A stretch of 64,000 nucleotides of DNA from Acanthaster planci (lineage: Eukaryota; Echinodermata; Asteroidea; Valvatida; Acanthasteridae). Every line of letters starts with the position of its first letter. Positions within the stretch are counted from its first letter, which is position 1. Under the pieces are notes generated by a model. It worked only from the letters and a program-made list of their open reading frames with translations. It searched no databases and had not been told where the DNA came from. This document shows positions 51,201 through 58,999 of this stretch, piece after piece. The position numbers were made by a program, and so were the translations under genes. The stretch covers positions 3,084 through 67,083 of the forward strand of contig NW_019091453.1 in assembly GCF_001949145.1 (NCBI RefSeq), given 5' to 3'.

Positions 51201-54200
51201 AACACATCCGGTCAGGAAATGAAAAAATATAGCAGAAAACCGTTAGCAAATCTAAAACCTTCACACCTGTCTCCACCCCAGCCCACTTTTGAAAACTTCA
51301 GGAAAACTTTGAATTCTTTGTTTTGAGCCTTCAAAAATTGCATCAAAACGTAAACAAACTACCGCTTACGAAGAGAATTTTTCACAAAATTCACGAGTTT
51401 TGACCAGCCTGGTACTATTTCTCAATTTTATTTCCCAAAACACCATGAAAATATTTTGGACAGGAATTTTTATTTCCAAAAAGTGAAAATAAGTGAAATG
51501 AAGCAGCTGTTTGCCAGGCAAGAATTCCCATGGCCCTCATTATGCATGCAAATGACCCTAAAAAGGGGACATGCGCAGTTAATAATTTCTTTCTGAAACA
51601 TACGTGGGGGGCTCTATTGATGGCCTGGTAGGGGAGCATTGCATATGCGCACAGATGTCAACAGCAATAGTGGTGGGAGGACCTTGAGGAAAGGGGGTGG
51701 AGGGCCCCCCCTCCCGGTTTTTTTTTTTGGGGGGGGATCTGAGACTCCAAGATGCAATATACACATGTAGGTTTAGCATCATGAGCTATTTTGGGGGTGG
51801 GGCATTAAATTCTGGTGAAAGACCTCCCACTACATCCTGGGTGCACCACTGAACAGCAAATTGCCATGCAAGGTCACTGAACCCAAAAGACACCTTCACC
51901 CCCCTCCCCCAAAAAGGATGCTGAAACGTCCTCAGTTTTACAAATTTGAAAGCAGTGTCCGTGTGAGTCAGAGGCATAAGCTGAAGGTGGGTTAGTGGTC
52001 AGAGCAGTTATGTTTAGGGACCTCATTATTATCTGAAGGGGATTGGTCATAGTATATTGCATTACTAATCTCTCTTCTCCAAAGTCTGTGCAGAGGAGCT
52101 CAAGGCAGCACAGATCCCAAGTAAAGGAAGTAGTCCTCTGTGCAGTGTCCTCCCCCTGCTATACCATAGTAACAATTTTGTTTAAAGAAAGGTGCCACTG
52201 ATAAATGTTAAGAATAACTGAGTTGTTTGATAACAGTTCAAAAACCCAATCAATTGGTCAAATCCAACTTACGCCGAGGATCCAATTTAAACCTGGTGTT
52301 TAATATGTGATGTCGCAAGCGTGTTTAAAAGGCAGCTGGCATCAGCATTTGATTTCATTCCTGTCACAAAATGGGCATTCTCCAGGATTGTTACACAGGC
52401 TGTGGTATACCAAACCTGATTCTGAATGAATTCATAATTCTCAATTGTGAATCGCTTAATTCCCTCCTAATGAAAAGCGTCACTTCAACTCTCTTGTGCC
52501 CAGAAGCAATTTTCACTCTATATCATTTTTTAGGAATCTTTGGGAGTAATGTCACTGCCTGTAATGTATTTCATGTTGTAACGCCCCACCAGATGCATTT
52601 TTCAAGAAAGAGTTGTTGATCTGTATAACAGGATCCATACATGTATATGTGAATTCAGTTATCATTTGTAATGAGCATTTTGATTTGATATGAGTCCACA
52701 GTCAGATTTTCTCACATACAGACTTAGATTTTATTTTTTACCATGATTCCTCAACATCTTCACGGGGGGGGGACGAAAATTTGCTCAAGCTTCTGACTTG
52801 TGTGTTTTTTTAAAACTATTTTGGTATTTTTTCCTTTTGTTTCATTTTCGTTTTAAGGCTTCATACGCAAATGTTATCACTAACCCTGAATCGTCAACAG
52901 GTTACCAGCACCAATTGTCCAATAATGTTTCTGTTCCTACTCCACTACTCTGAGGGCTCTCCCTTACTGCTTTCTTCTCCTAGCCTCAGCTGCATTCCAC
53001 GTACCAGTACTTTACTTTTGCAAGAAGAGGTCATTCCTCTCTGTGCTACATAGGTACATGTATCTGCCATTAGCCAGCCAAGAGAGGAGAGAAAAGAAAA
53101 AAAAACACTTCATCTATCATTGGAAATCATAAATGGAGTCTGATGAATGGTGTTGATCCTCCAGCAAGGGGATGTTTGTTTCCTTGTTCTAATTTTCTCT
53201 TCTGAAAGTAAACCATCTCTGTAAGCCAGCACTTTATAATTTAATGCACCTGTATTTTTCGTACACACAAACATATTTATCAAATGTTATTGATAGTTGA
53301 AACCAACTGAGTCAGTGCATGGTTTTATCCCTAACAGTCCTCAATCCTTCACCTGTTGGAGGACCGAGGACTGTTCGGGTTATAGCTCCATGGTCGACGA
53401 TAGGATTCACCTTTTTCCATACACAGGAATGCTCTGCCAGTCTGCTACATCTTTCATAGTGAGGGGAGTCATTTGAATACTTTGCACAGTCATGTATGAA
53501 TAATGACGACAGTGTGATTGAATCCAACATTAATGCTGATGTACATGTACTTCTGTCATACAAAGTGCCAATTAACAGATTTCCTTTCTCAAGTAGATTT
53601 TGCCTTTTTATAACCACCTTGTTAATGTATATATATATATATAAAGTTGTTCACAAGTGGAAGTGTGTTGTTGTTGTTGTTTTAACTCTGTTGCAAAAAA
53701 TTTGAAAACAAAACAAACAAGAAATAGAAAAATATGTGGGCCTCAGACACCTTTAATGCTGGTTCATACTTTGCGCAAAAGCAAACACGAATACAAATTT
53801 GTAATGTCAGACCAAATAATCACATTTGCGAATTTGCAAAAGTTGAACACATTCTCAGCTCAAGCAAAATTTTGCAGCAAATTGTTCATTACGTCAAATT
53901 TTCTTCGCTTTTGCATTCACCTCCAGTGTGAACCTGCCTTTATTCACATTCCTGAAAAAAAATGAGGCTAAAGGGCAACTCACAGGTATTACAAACAAGG
54001 AAATCACATTCAGGAAGGCAACAGAAAAAAAGCATGGAGGAAACACCTGATGTGGATTGGGTTTGCATACTGATTTAGGACTCCATTTCTCAAGGGCAGT
54101 TTTTTTTTTGGGGGGGTGAATGATATTAGTTACTGGTATAAAATGTGAGAACATAGAGATGTCTTCCCTGAAGTCTTTGTCATTCACAAATTTTACACAT

Positions 54201-55648
54201 CACCAGACAAATTATAGCACCACAAAGCCACAGACTGAGTTACATGTAGCAGCCAGGCATAGCCAGCCTATACAGTCTGGTTAGTTATGACTGGTTTTGT
54301 GGCTCAAGTGCATGTTTGTCAGCAGGGAGTTGTTGGTTTAGATTTCCTATAATAATCCTTCCAACCTTATTTATCGAAAGTCTCTCCAAGCGTGATTTCA
54401 TTGTTTTTTAAGAGATATTTTACATACCTACATTGTATACAATAGACCGATTGTGCCCATTAAGTCACATGACCTGTAGTGGGTATAAAACATCAAACAT
54501 TGCATCCTCCATGGCACTGTGTGTCAAAAGTGTGATTTACCAAAAATGAAGCTGATGGTCGGTTCAGTACTCAGGCAACAGATGTGCTCAGTACTATACC
54601 AAAAACAGACTTTATTTTTGGTAAACAACACTTAAAATTCACTTTGCTATGGCAGGATGTCATGTTTGTTGATGTTTGATACCCACTCTAGGTCATGTGA
54701 CTTAGTGGGTGCAATTGGTCTATTTAAGTGTTTTCAGGTGCGCAAGGGAGGCCATGCTCCTGCCTCGGGAAATAATTTGAATAATACAAAAGGAAAAAAA
54801 GAAAGTCAAATAGATAAGACGAATGACTTCTATTTTTCTGGAAAATGCTTCAGAATTGACCCCATCACTGTTGATGGTTTGTTGATATGCACCTGTTGAA
54901 TGCTTTGTATCCGCCCTCCAAGCTTTTTCCCCTCCTCCCTGGGAAAAAATCTGTCACCTGTGCCCACATGTTATGCTGTCCTTGTAATCCATTGTACAGT
55001 TATCATTTTGGAACATGATATAATTTTGTGTACTACAGAGTACACCTGTCACCAAACACTTGGAGAGGTACCAATGGTATTTTAAGAAGGTACATAAAGG
55101 GAAAAGGTGTCTGTTTGACTGGTCAGTGTGCTCATATAACGTTCAGGGAAACTTAATTTCAGAACTTCTGAGAGTTCAAACATTTACCGTGTCTGCCTCT
55201 TATTTAAACCGCATTGCTCACTAAAATAGTGTTACATGTACATATTTAAGAGATAAACTAATGTAGTGGTATATCTACCAATTATTTTCCAGTTGTCTAC
55301 ACTTGTTTTCAATTCGCCATGTTACATAATTCATTGGGCAACAGTAATATATGATTTGTCAGCAAATCCTAATAACTTGCTGTTTGTCCTTATTTTTTTT
55401 TTTGCTTTTTCCAGGTGGCAGCCACTGCCCAGGTGGTTCCTATGCTCAGCGAGATCATGCCAGACATTGCTATCCCATCAGGCCCTGACCTCACCATAGC
55501 AACGGCCCCGCCCATCAACCAGATGCTGCTGCGGGAACCGGAGCTAGGGGACAGCCACAGTCGATCCAAAGGGGGTAGTGGGAGCAACAAGAGCGGGAAA
55601 CCAGTCAAGGGGAACAAACACGGTCCTGATCAGTGCACCGACGTATGA
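26518..55648 (+). CDS. BTBD7: BTB/POZ domain-containing protein 7 orthologue, seven coding exons, complete
   Basis: Joining 26518-27787, 29434-29642, 31111-31186, 32063-32373, 33616-33793, 40818-41119 and 55415-55648 gives 860 codons including TGA, with every junction GT/AG and every phase closing. The order of blocks follows vertebrate BTBD7: N-terminal MGSNPS (myristoylation type), a lysine/arginine-rich segment (about 80-106), BTB1 (about 163-270), BTB2 (about 275-390) and a BACK region through exons 2-3. The conserved KRRDLD...ELREI, TPYVEEAK-SILDEQM and RLRRIRMSYVPDALYM blocks follow, then a final PMLSEIMPDIA motif. Human BTBD7 is about 1130 residues; the 859-residue version mainly lacks the proline-rich C-terminal part. 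In vertebrates the protein promotes Slug induction and E-cadherin loss during epithelial branching; a comparable role here is inference. Confidence 0.95.
27788..29433 (+). other. BTBD7 intron 1
   Basis: 1646-bp GT-AG intron. It holds a short (CA)n-like patch near 28726 and the minisatellite listed separately. I see no other exon or RNA gene. Confidence 0.8.
28969..29090 (+). repeat. Minisatellite of a 15-bp GTTATATCGGTGTTT unit
   Basis: About seven imperfect copies of GTTATATCGGTGTTT (variants ATCAGTG and ATCGGTC) run head to tail from 28969, with one seven-base interruption near 29056. They lie within BTBD7 intron 1. Confidence 0.8.
29434..29642 (+). CDS. BTBD7: BTBD7 coding exon 2 (BACK region)
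   Basis: The exon encodes CEDTLANAICSDNLASILSW and then SRWVHRQAMHYLREEF up to IKSDFLQ. It aligns with the vertebrate segment containing CEDIIAESI and KWVHRQALHFLCEEF. The acceptor is CACCCAG|CT (phase 1) and the donor is TACAG|GTTGGA (phase 0). Confidence 0.93.
29643..31110 (+). other. BTBD7 intron 2
   Basis: 1468-bp GT-AG intron of ordinary A+T-rich sequence. I recognise no repeat family, conserved block or RNA in it. Confidence 0.75.
31111..31186 (+). CDS. BTBD7: BTBD7 coding exon 3 (76-bp micro-exon, end of BACK)
   Basis: The exon encodes ASEAEVLKAVVKWGEHQLI and KRMEDR, matching the vertebrate EQDILKYLIKWGEHQLMKRI segment. The acceptor is TTCTACTAG|GCC and the donor is AGAG|GTGAAA. It is too short to stand out as an ORF and was found by following the phases. 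Confidence 0.92.
31187..32062 (+). other. BTBD7 intron 3
   Basis: 876-bp GT-AG intron. A 161-codon open frame runs antisense at 31698-31213, but it resembles no family and its composition is not clearly coding. Confidence 0.75.
32063..32373 (+). CDS. BTBD7: BTBD7 coding exon 4 (KRRDLD...TPYVEEAK block)
   Basis: The exon encodes PNLVSNTQHSVSRKGIKRRD, then ELREIISDLLPLVRLDHVIP, AVKRGLIPTPPSHMLP and PRLFTPYVEEAK. It is the most G+C-rich exon of the gene and is closely conserved with vertebrate BTBD7. The acceptor is CAAAACAG|AA (phase 1) and the donor is AAAG|GTACCA (phase 0). A MITE follows only 55 bp after the donor. Confidence 0.94.
32374..33615 (+). other. BTBD7 intron 4
   Basis: 1242-bp GT-AG intron. 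Its first 300 bp are mostly a family B MITE (listed separately). The remainder has no recognisable feature. Confidence 0.75.
32429..32671 (+). mobile_element. MITE family B, copy 2 (intact terminal inverted repeats)
   Basis: Its ends are near-perfect inverted repeats of about 25 bp. GGGAATTCCAGAAATTAGGG at the left faces the complement of GGGTAATTCCAGAAATTAAG at the right, and both continue into GGGTCCA. The body matches 12491-12760 in the same orientation. The flanks show CATG on both sides, one base off on the right, so the duplication length is unclear. It is non-coding and inserted 55 bp past BTBD7 exon 4. Confidence 0.82.
33616..33793 (+). CDS. BTBD7: BTBD7 coding exon 5
   Basis: The exon encodes SILDEQMVSDIDSVRLRRIR and MSYVPDALYMLEDRG, followed by a Ser/Thr/Gln-rich linker ending ITSAFP. 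The first half matches the vertebrate SVLDEMM...LVRLRMVRMSNVPDTLYM block; the linker is divergent. The acceptor is CCCACAG|AGT and the donor is CCAA|GTAAGT, leaving phase 1. Confidence 0.92.
34488..34547 (+). repeat. Three tandem copies of a 20-bp unit
   Basis: GTGATCACTCCTTCTAGCCC is repeated three times; the third copy has one C for T change. Confidence 0.9.
35731..35789 (+). repeat. Micro-element with TTAACCCTAA ends, 59-bp subfamily, copy A
   Basis: It starts TTAACCCTAACCCTCCTCAA and ends GAGGAGTGTTAGGGTTAA, and is nearly a complete palindrome. The core CAATCCTTCACCTGTTGGAG is identical to the copy at 53325-53384. RNA or single-stranded DNA of this sequence would fold into one hairpin. 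Confidence 0.8.
38575..38760 (+). repeat. tRNA-Thr-derived SINE
   Basis: GAGTGGTTAGGATGTCTGC, an anticodon-stem-like CTGCACTAGTAAGCAG and B box GGTTCATATCCCAG follow in tRNA order and spacing from 38578 to about 38635. CTAGTAA is the anticodon loop of tRNA-Thr(AGU); one inserted A enlarges the loop, and the 5' acceptor half is not recognisable. A non-tRNA body follows to roughly 38760. It is a SINE and not a functional tRNA gene; the 3' limit is approximate. Confidence 0.6.
40818..41119 (+). CDS. BTBD7: BTBD7 coding exon 6
   Basis: The exon encodes LDDATVKAMLAREKDLHRCS, then TQRAYSLRCTDRAAVARQIR and VVREYGLPDEATDIF. It matches the vertebrate VQRAYAL...EIQIRVLREFGLADAAAEL block. The end (QPEAETDTEVFGRKWNEPP) is acidic and poorly conserved. 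The acceptor is CTTGCCCAG|CA (phase 1) and the donor is CCACAG|GTGGGT (phase 0). Confidence 0.93.
41967..42226 (+). mobile_element. MITE family C, copy 1
   Basis: Terminal inverted repeats: GGGGCCAAATTTCATGGTGC continuing TGCTTA at the left, and GCTTAGCAGCACCATTAAAT at the right. The body matches 58638-58955, with shared CATTGTTACAT, CTCCAAGGTAAGCATGCC, TGCTGTGCT, ACTGCCTA and CATGTGCTTAGCAGC. Non-coding. Confidence 0.78.
43501..43556. promoter_or_regulatory. Palindromic segment with a perfect CRE and a CRE-like site
   Basis: TGACGTCA lies at 43506-43513 and TGACGTAA at 43543-43550, on either side of the self-complementary AGTGATCATCACT. The arrangement is symmetric around the central GATC. 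Binding is not demonstrated. Confidence 0.3.
45192..45253 (+). repeat. (ATGT)n microsatellite
   Basis: About 15 perfect tetranucleotide ATGT units. It reads open in several frames (MYVCMYVC-type on the plus strand), which explains an ORF here that is not a gene. Confidence 0.98.
49340..49740. promoter_or_regulatory. Candidate conserved noncoding element in BTBD7 intron 6
   Basis: About 400 bp of complex, G+C-richer sequence with no simple repeats, stops in all frames and no good splice pair. It stands out against the surrounding A+T-rich intron. GCTGTAAATAACGC and ATTGAAATAGCTGTATTGAT look like homeodomain- or forkhead-type composite sites. This is only a compositional impression of constraint. 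Confidence 0.25.
50768..51106 (+). other. Open frame of uncertain status in BTBD7 intron 6
   Basis: A 112-codon open frame whose first half (RVEINDFDRARRLLDRTL, then EPSRCEDFVCTKV) has protein-like composition and ends at a donor-like AAAG|GTAGCA near 50945. The second half is A+T-rich and not coding-like. No family is recognised and no strong acceptor precedes it. It could be an unrecognised cassette exon or chance. Confidence 0.15.
53325..53384 (+). repeat. Micro-element, 59-bp subfamily, copy B
   Basis: It runs from TTATCCCTAACAGTCCTCAA to GAGGACTGTTCGGGTTATA. The core CAATCCTTCACCTGTTGGAG is identical to 35731-35789, but its terminal words have decayed. Confidence 0.75.
53628..53643. repeat. 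(TA)n microsatellite
   Basis: Eight TA units in a row, with no other feature nearby. Confidence 0.9.
55415..55648 (+). CDS. BTBD7: BTBD7 terminal coding exon
   Basis: The exon encodes VAATAQVVPMLSEIMPDIAI, then a Gly/Ser/Lys-rich tail (GGSGSNKSGKPVKGNKHG) ending CTDV and TGA at 55646-55648. PMLSEIMPDIA corresponds to vertebrate PVLNDLMPDIA, which ties this distant exon to the gene. The acceptor is GCTTTTTCCAG|GTG (phase 0). The last residues T-D-V fit a class I PDZ-binding C-terminus. Confidence 0.88.
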   Translation: MAATAQVVPMLSEIMPDIAIPSGPDLTIATAPPINQMLLREPELGDSHSRSKGGSGSNKSGKPVKGNKHGPDQCTDV

Positions 55649-58129
55649 CAACTAGAGCAAACGCATCGGATTTTGAATGTACCTTAGACTTACTTTTGTA
55701 TTTAAAATACCGTGTGTTATAGTAGGCACTGCTATATCTACCCTGAAATGAAATTAATCTTAAAGATGTAAACTTTTTTCCTGCCTGAGACAAGAAGACT
55801 TTGCTAAATGTACAGGAAATCTGTTTTGTGCTGTCTTTGTTGCCTGTACTTACTGGTTCATATTCAGAGAGGCTGATACCCAGTGATTTGGTAATGTTGG
55901 AGCCAGCATCCATTTACTAAATGGAAATTTGACTGAAAACCGGAACTGCCTTGGATTTGGAGATAGATTTGGCCTCCCAGCAAAGATTTTGGTCTTGGCT
56001 GTGTGTGAGACAATTCAAACTGGCAACTTTCACAAGTTAGCTTTGATATACACGCCAAGTGCATATATGTAAATGTTAAAATTCCTTGAAATCATGAAGA
56101 CCAAGAGGTGCACCATCCCTTCTCTCAACTCCAGTCCAGAAAAACCATGTAAAGATCTTGTTCACTTGGAATGGGCCCCTCCAGGATGAAATTGGACATA
56201 GCAAGTGCCCAAATATACACGTAATCTGCTTTTACTCTTTTGCCGTATATTGTGGTCACACAAGCTGCCCTGTTCGGAGTTTTAATTTCGTCTGAACGGG
56301 CATGCACTGTTGTTATTTATGTGACTGTTTGGTAATTTTACTCTGTTTTTCAGCAGGATTCTTGATTTGACATCTACTTGTTCTAATTTGAACATGTCAG
56401 TGTTGATCCAACAATAAGCAAAATGGTCTAAATGTGTAAATTTCACACTTGGATTCGTTGGCATTTGGGGGAGGGGGTTCTGTTTCACTTTGTTTGGTAC
56501 ATGTACATTCATATACAGAGTCCCTGGCTAACTTTACCAGCTGCTACAGTTCCAACAGCTCTGGAGGCAGTGTAGAAGTCAAGGTGAATGATTGGGACTG
56601 ACACCACTGTGAAGCTGAGAATAGGGGGAACCCAGATACATGTAGCTACAGTAGAATACTTGCTGTGTGGGCTCTGTGCCAGAACTGTTGATGGTTTACA
56701 AGAGCCAGGAGAAGGCTTACTCATGTACATAATGTTTGCTGCAAGTCAAGTCCTGTGTTCAAATGACTATTTGACAGCTTTTCAAGCTGTCTGAACTCAA
56801 GATTTCAGGCTTCGTGCTCATTTTTGGCAGAAATGTTTCAACAGACCAGTCTTCATTCTGGCGAATACAGTCCTACAAACACCTTGCTGTATATTGAGTT
56901 GAATTATTGAGAATTGGCCTAATTATGCTTGACCTATTAGTGGTTCAAAATATTTTCTTTCTTTCCTTTTTTTTTTAGGTTTTTAACAGAAGGGGAAACA
57001 GAAAGTCTTCATCACTGACTTTGACATGCATATGTGATTGCTCAAATGGCACTTTTTTTTCAACATGGAAACGCTGTGTATGGGAGTACTTCCTGTCTGC
57101 ACAGTCCTTTGGTGGATCTCTTAGTGATTTGCCGTTTCACAGAGAGAATTGTATCCTCAAGGTGCTCGTATATCAAGTGAAAAAGCTTGGTGCTTATTTT
57201 TCCCCTTTTTATGTTTTTACTGCTTGTATTCTAGATGAATTGACATCAAACCGGAAAGACCTGTCACATCCCTGCTAGGCATTAAGTAGAAAACTGTTCC
57301 ACCGAAAATAAGTAAGGGGGTTTTTGCCTGCTAAGTGTACATGGATCAGAAGAAACACTTGAGGTGAAGTCACTTAGGAAGTGAAACAGTCGCTTCCTCG
57401 CTCATCCATTAGTGATACATTAACCTATTACAGTCATAGGAATGAGATGCTTTGTGTAGTAACGTTCTTTAAAGGTGATTACTCATTTGTGGGTCAGTTT
57501 CTTTTTGTTATCCTTAAATACTAGATTTGACAGGGATTTTGTTAAGATCAGAAATTTCCAGAGGGGAGGGTGGAGGGGAAAGGATTTGAGCCAATAAACT
57601 TTGCATCACAATTTCAGGAATCTCTTGTGGATTAATCTTTAAGTAAAGGACACTGGCTGACCACTTCTCATGAAAAAAGCCAATTTTGGCATCACCGATT
57701 CAGGTTTGCTCAATCAGTTATGCAGGACCTAAAGTCCTGGTGCTGGTATCAAAATTCAGCTACTCACCTCAAAATCCTGGTTTCAAAGGACAACTTGAAG
57801 TGTTTTGCAGATTTTGAAATCACTCACTGCTATTCTACATTTGAAGTCCTGTTTTCTGATGTAGAATGACTGTAAAATTGTGATTTTAATGCAAATAATT
57901 GTTTGTACATTTGTCTTATTCCAGAAATTCTAGAACTGTAATGAGTTTGAATTACTACAAACAATTGCTGACAGTTAGTACTAGTTATTTGCATGAAAAG
58001 TTCCACTGCACAAAAAATATGAGAAGGTGCTTTGTACCCGGTATGTAACATTTAAGCCCATTATGTAATTAGCAGTATGTAATATCTGTAACAAGCAGCT
58101 GTTTATAAAGGTATTTTCATCCAAATAAA
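55649..58129 (+). other. BTBD7: Probable BTBD7 3' untranslated region
   Basis: Sequence after the TGA contains no coding frame of note. AATAAA hexamers occur at 57593-57598, 58124-58129, 59635-59640 and 60693-60698. The second is the best candidate end because a GT-rich stretch follows. Vertebrate BTBD7 also has a long 3' UTR. The extent is inferred. Confidence 0.4.
58124..58129 (+). terminator. BTBD7: Candidate polyadenylation signal for BTBD7
   Basis: AATAAA is followed 8-20 nt later by GTGTGCTTTGTG, a typical downstream GU-rich element. Other hexamers at 57593 and 59635 are possible alternatives. Confidence 0.4.
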
Positions 58130-58183
58130 GAGTCATAGTGTGCTTTGTGAAAGGTAAATGTAAGGTTTATTCAAAATCTGTGG

Positions 58184-58340
58184 AGTCAGGTTGGCGTCGT
58201 GGTTCTCTCCTCGCCTTCCACCTCTGCAATCTGGGACTGGGTTCGATTCCCGGCTCACTTGTGGATTGGGTTTTCAGTCCCAACCTGACTCTGTGGGTTT
58301 TTACCCAGAATATTCCTCTGGGGTTTTCTTCTCACCTCTA
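58184..58340 (+). repeat. tRNA-derived SINE with A and B boxes
   Basis: TTGGCGTCGTGG (58192-58203) resembles the Pol III A box, and GGGTTCGATTCCCGG (from 58240) contains a perfect B box, at near-normal tRNA spacing. The following GTGGGTTTTTACCCAGA and GGGGTTTTCTTCTCACC are the kind of pyrimidine-rich body seen in invertebrate tRNA-SINEs. The sequence cannot form a full cloverleaf, so it is not a tRNA gene. It starts 55 bp past the candidate poly(A) signal. Confidence 0.75.
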
Positions 58341-58637
58341 AAACTGTATAGTAAGTACTTCTCATCGTCTCCTCTCTACAAGTTTCTTCAGGCTTGCGAG
58401 CTGCAGTGCCTAGGGTGCTTTTGAGGAGTCTTTGGTGTCATCATCAGAAATAATCAGAATAATCTGGACGTAAAAAACAAGAACGAAATATCACTTTCGG
58501 TTTTTCACTTGTGTGTATGTAGTATGCTGGAGAAATCCGCTTGTTAGAAATTCACAAAGGCATCTAACTTTGTGACTGCAAAAGCCCATGTGACACCTGA
58601 TCTTTTTAAATCTTTACCAGGCACTGCTGCTTTAACA

Positions 58638-58955
58638 GGGCCCAATTTCACAGAGCTGCTTTAATTTTGCCGACCATTAACAATGTTTAACCCTAACATT
58701 CCTGAATCCTCCAATGTTAATATGATTTTGCACACACCCTAGGGAGTTAGGGTTAATGGAGTTGCTTGGCATGGGTTTGCTTATACGCATGCACACGTTT
58801 ATAAAGATGCCCATTGTTACATTGTTAAGTGAAGTAGATTTGACCTCCAAGGTAAGCATGCCGTCTGCTGTGCTTACTGCCTAAGGTCTCCATGAAATAC
58901 GTAGAGCTTCTGTTAGCATACAGTCATGTGCTTAGCAGCTCCGTGAAATTGGGCC
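58638..58955 (+). mobile_element. MITE family C, copy 2, split by a nested insertion
   Basis: Terminal inverted repeats GGGCCCAATTTCACAGAGCT and AGCTCCGTGAAATTGGGCC are well preserved. The body matches 41967-42226 except for 70 extra bases at 58687-58756, which are a TTAACCCTAA micro-element. Removing that insert leaves about 248 bp, close to the 260 bp of copy 1. Confidence 0.82.
58687..58756. mobile_element. 70-bp micro-element nested in MITE family C
   Basis: It starts TTAACCCTAACATTCCTGAA and ends GAGTTAGGGTTAA. It is the reverse complement of 11384-11453 at about 80-85 percent identity over exactly 70 bp. The corresponding place in the other family C copy has no such insert, which supports mobility. 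Confidence 0.8.
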
Positions 58956-58999
58956 TGGGTCATAACAACTAGTGGTTTCAGTGCTGCTTGTCTGCACAG

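Larger units (their letters stand above)
41120..55414 (+). other. BTBD7 intron 6 (14.3 kb)
   Basis: The largest intron, between two phase-0 junctions. It holds a family C MITE, an (ATGT)n microsatellite, a CRE-bearing palindrome, a 59-bp-type micro-element and two stretches of complex composition (49.3-50.1 and 50.77-50.95 kb). Because both ends are phase 0, any exon of a multiple of three could be included without a frameshift. Vertebrate BTBD7 has its proline-rich region at this position, but no proline-rich open frame with good splice sites was recognised here. Confidence 0.7.
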
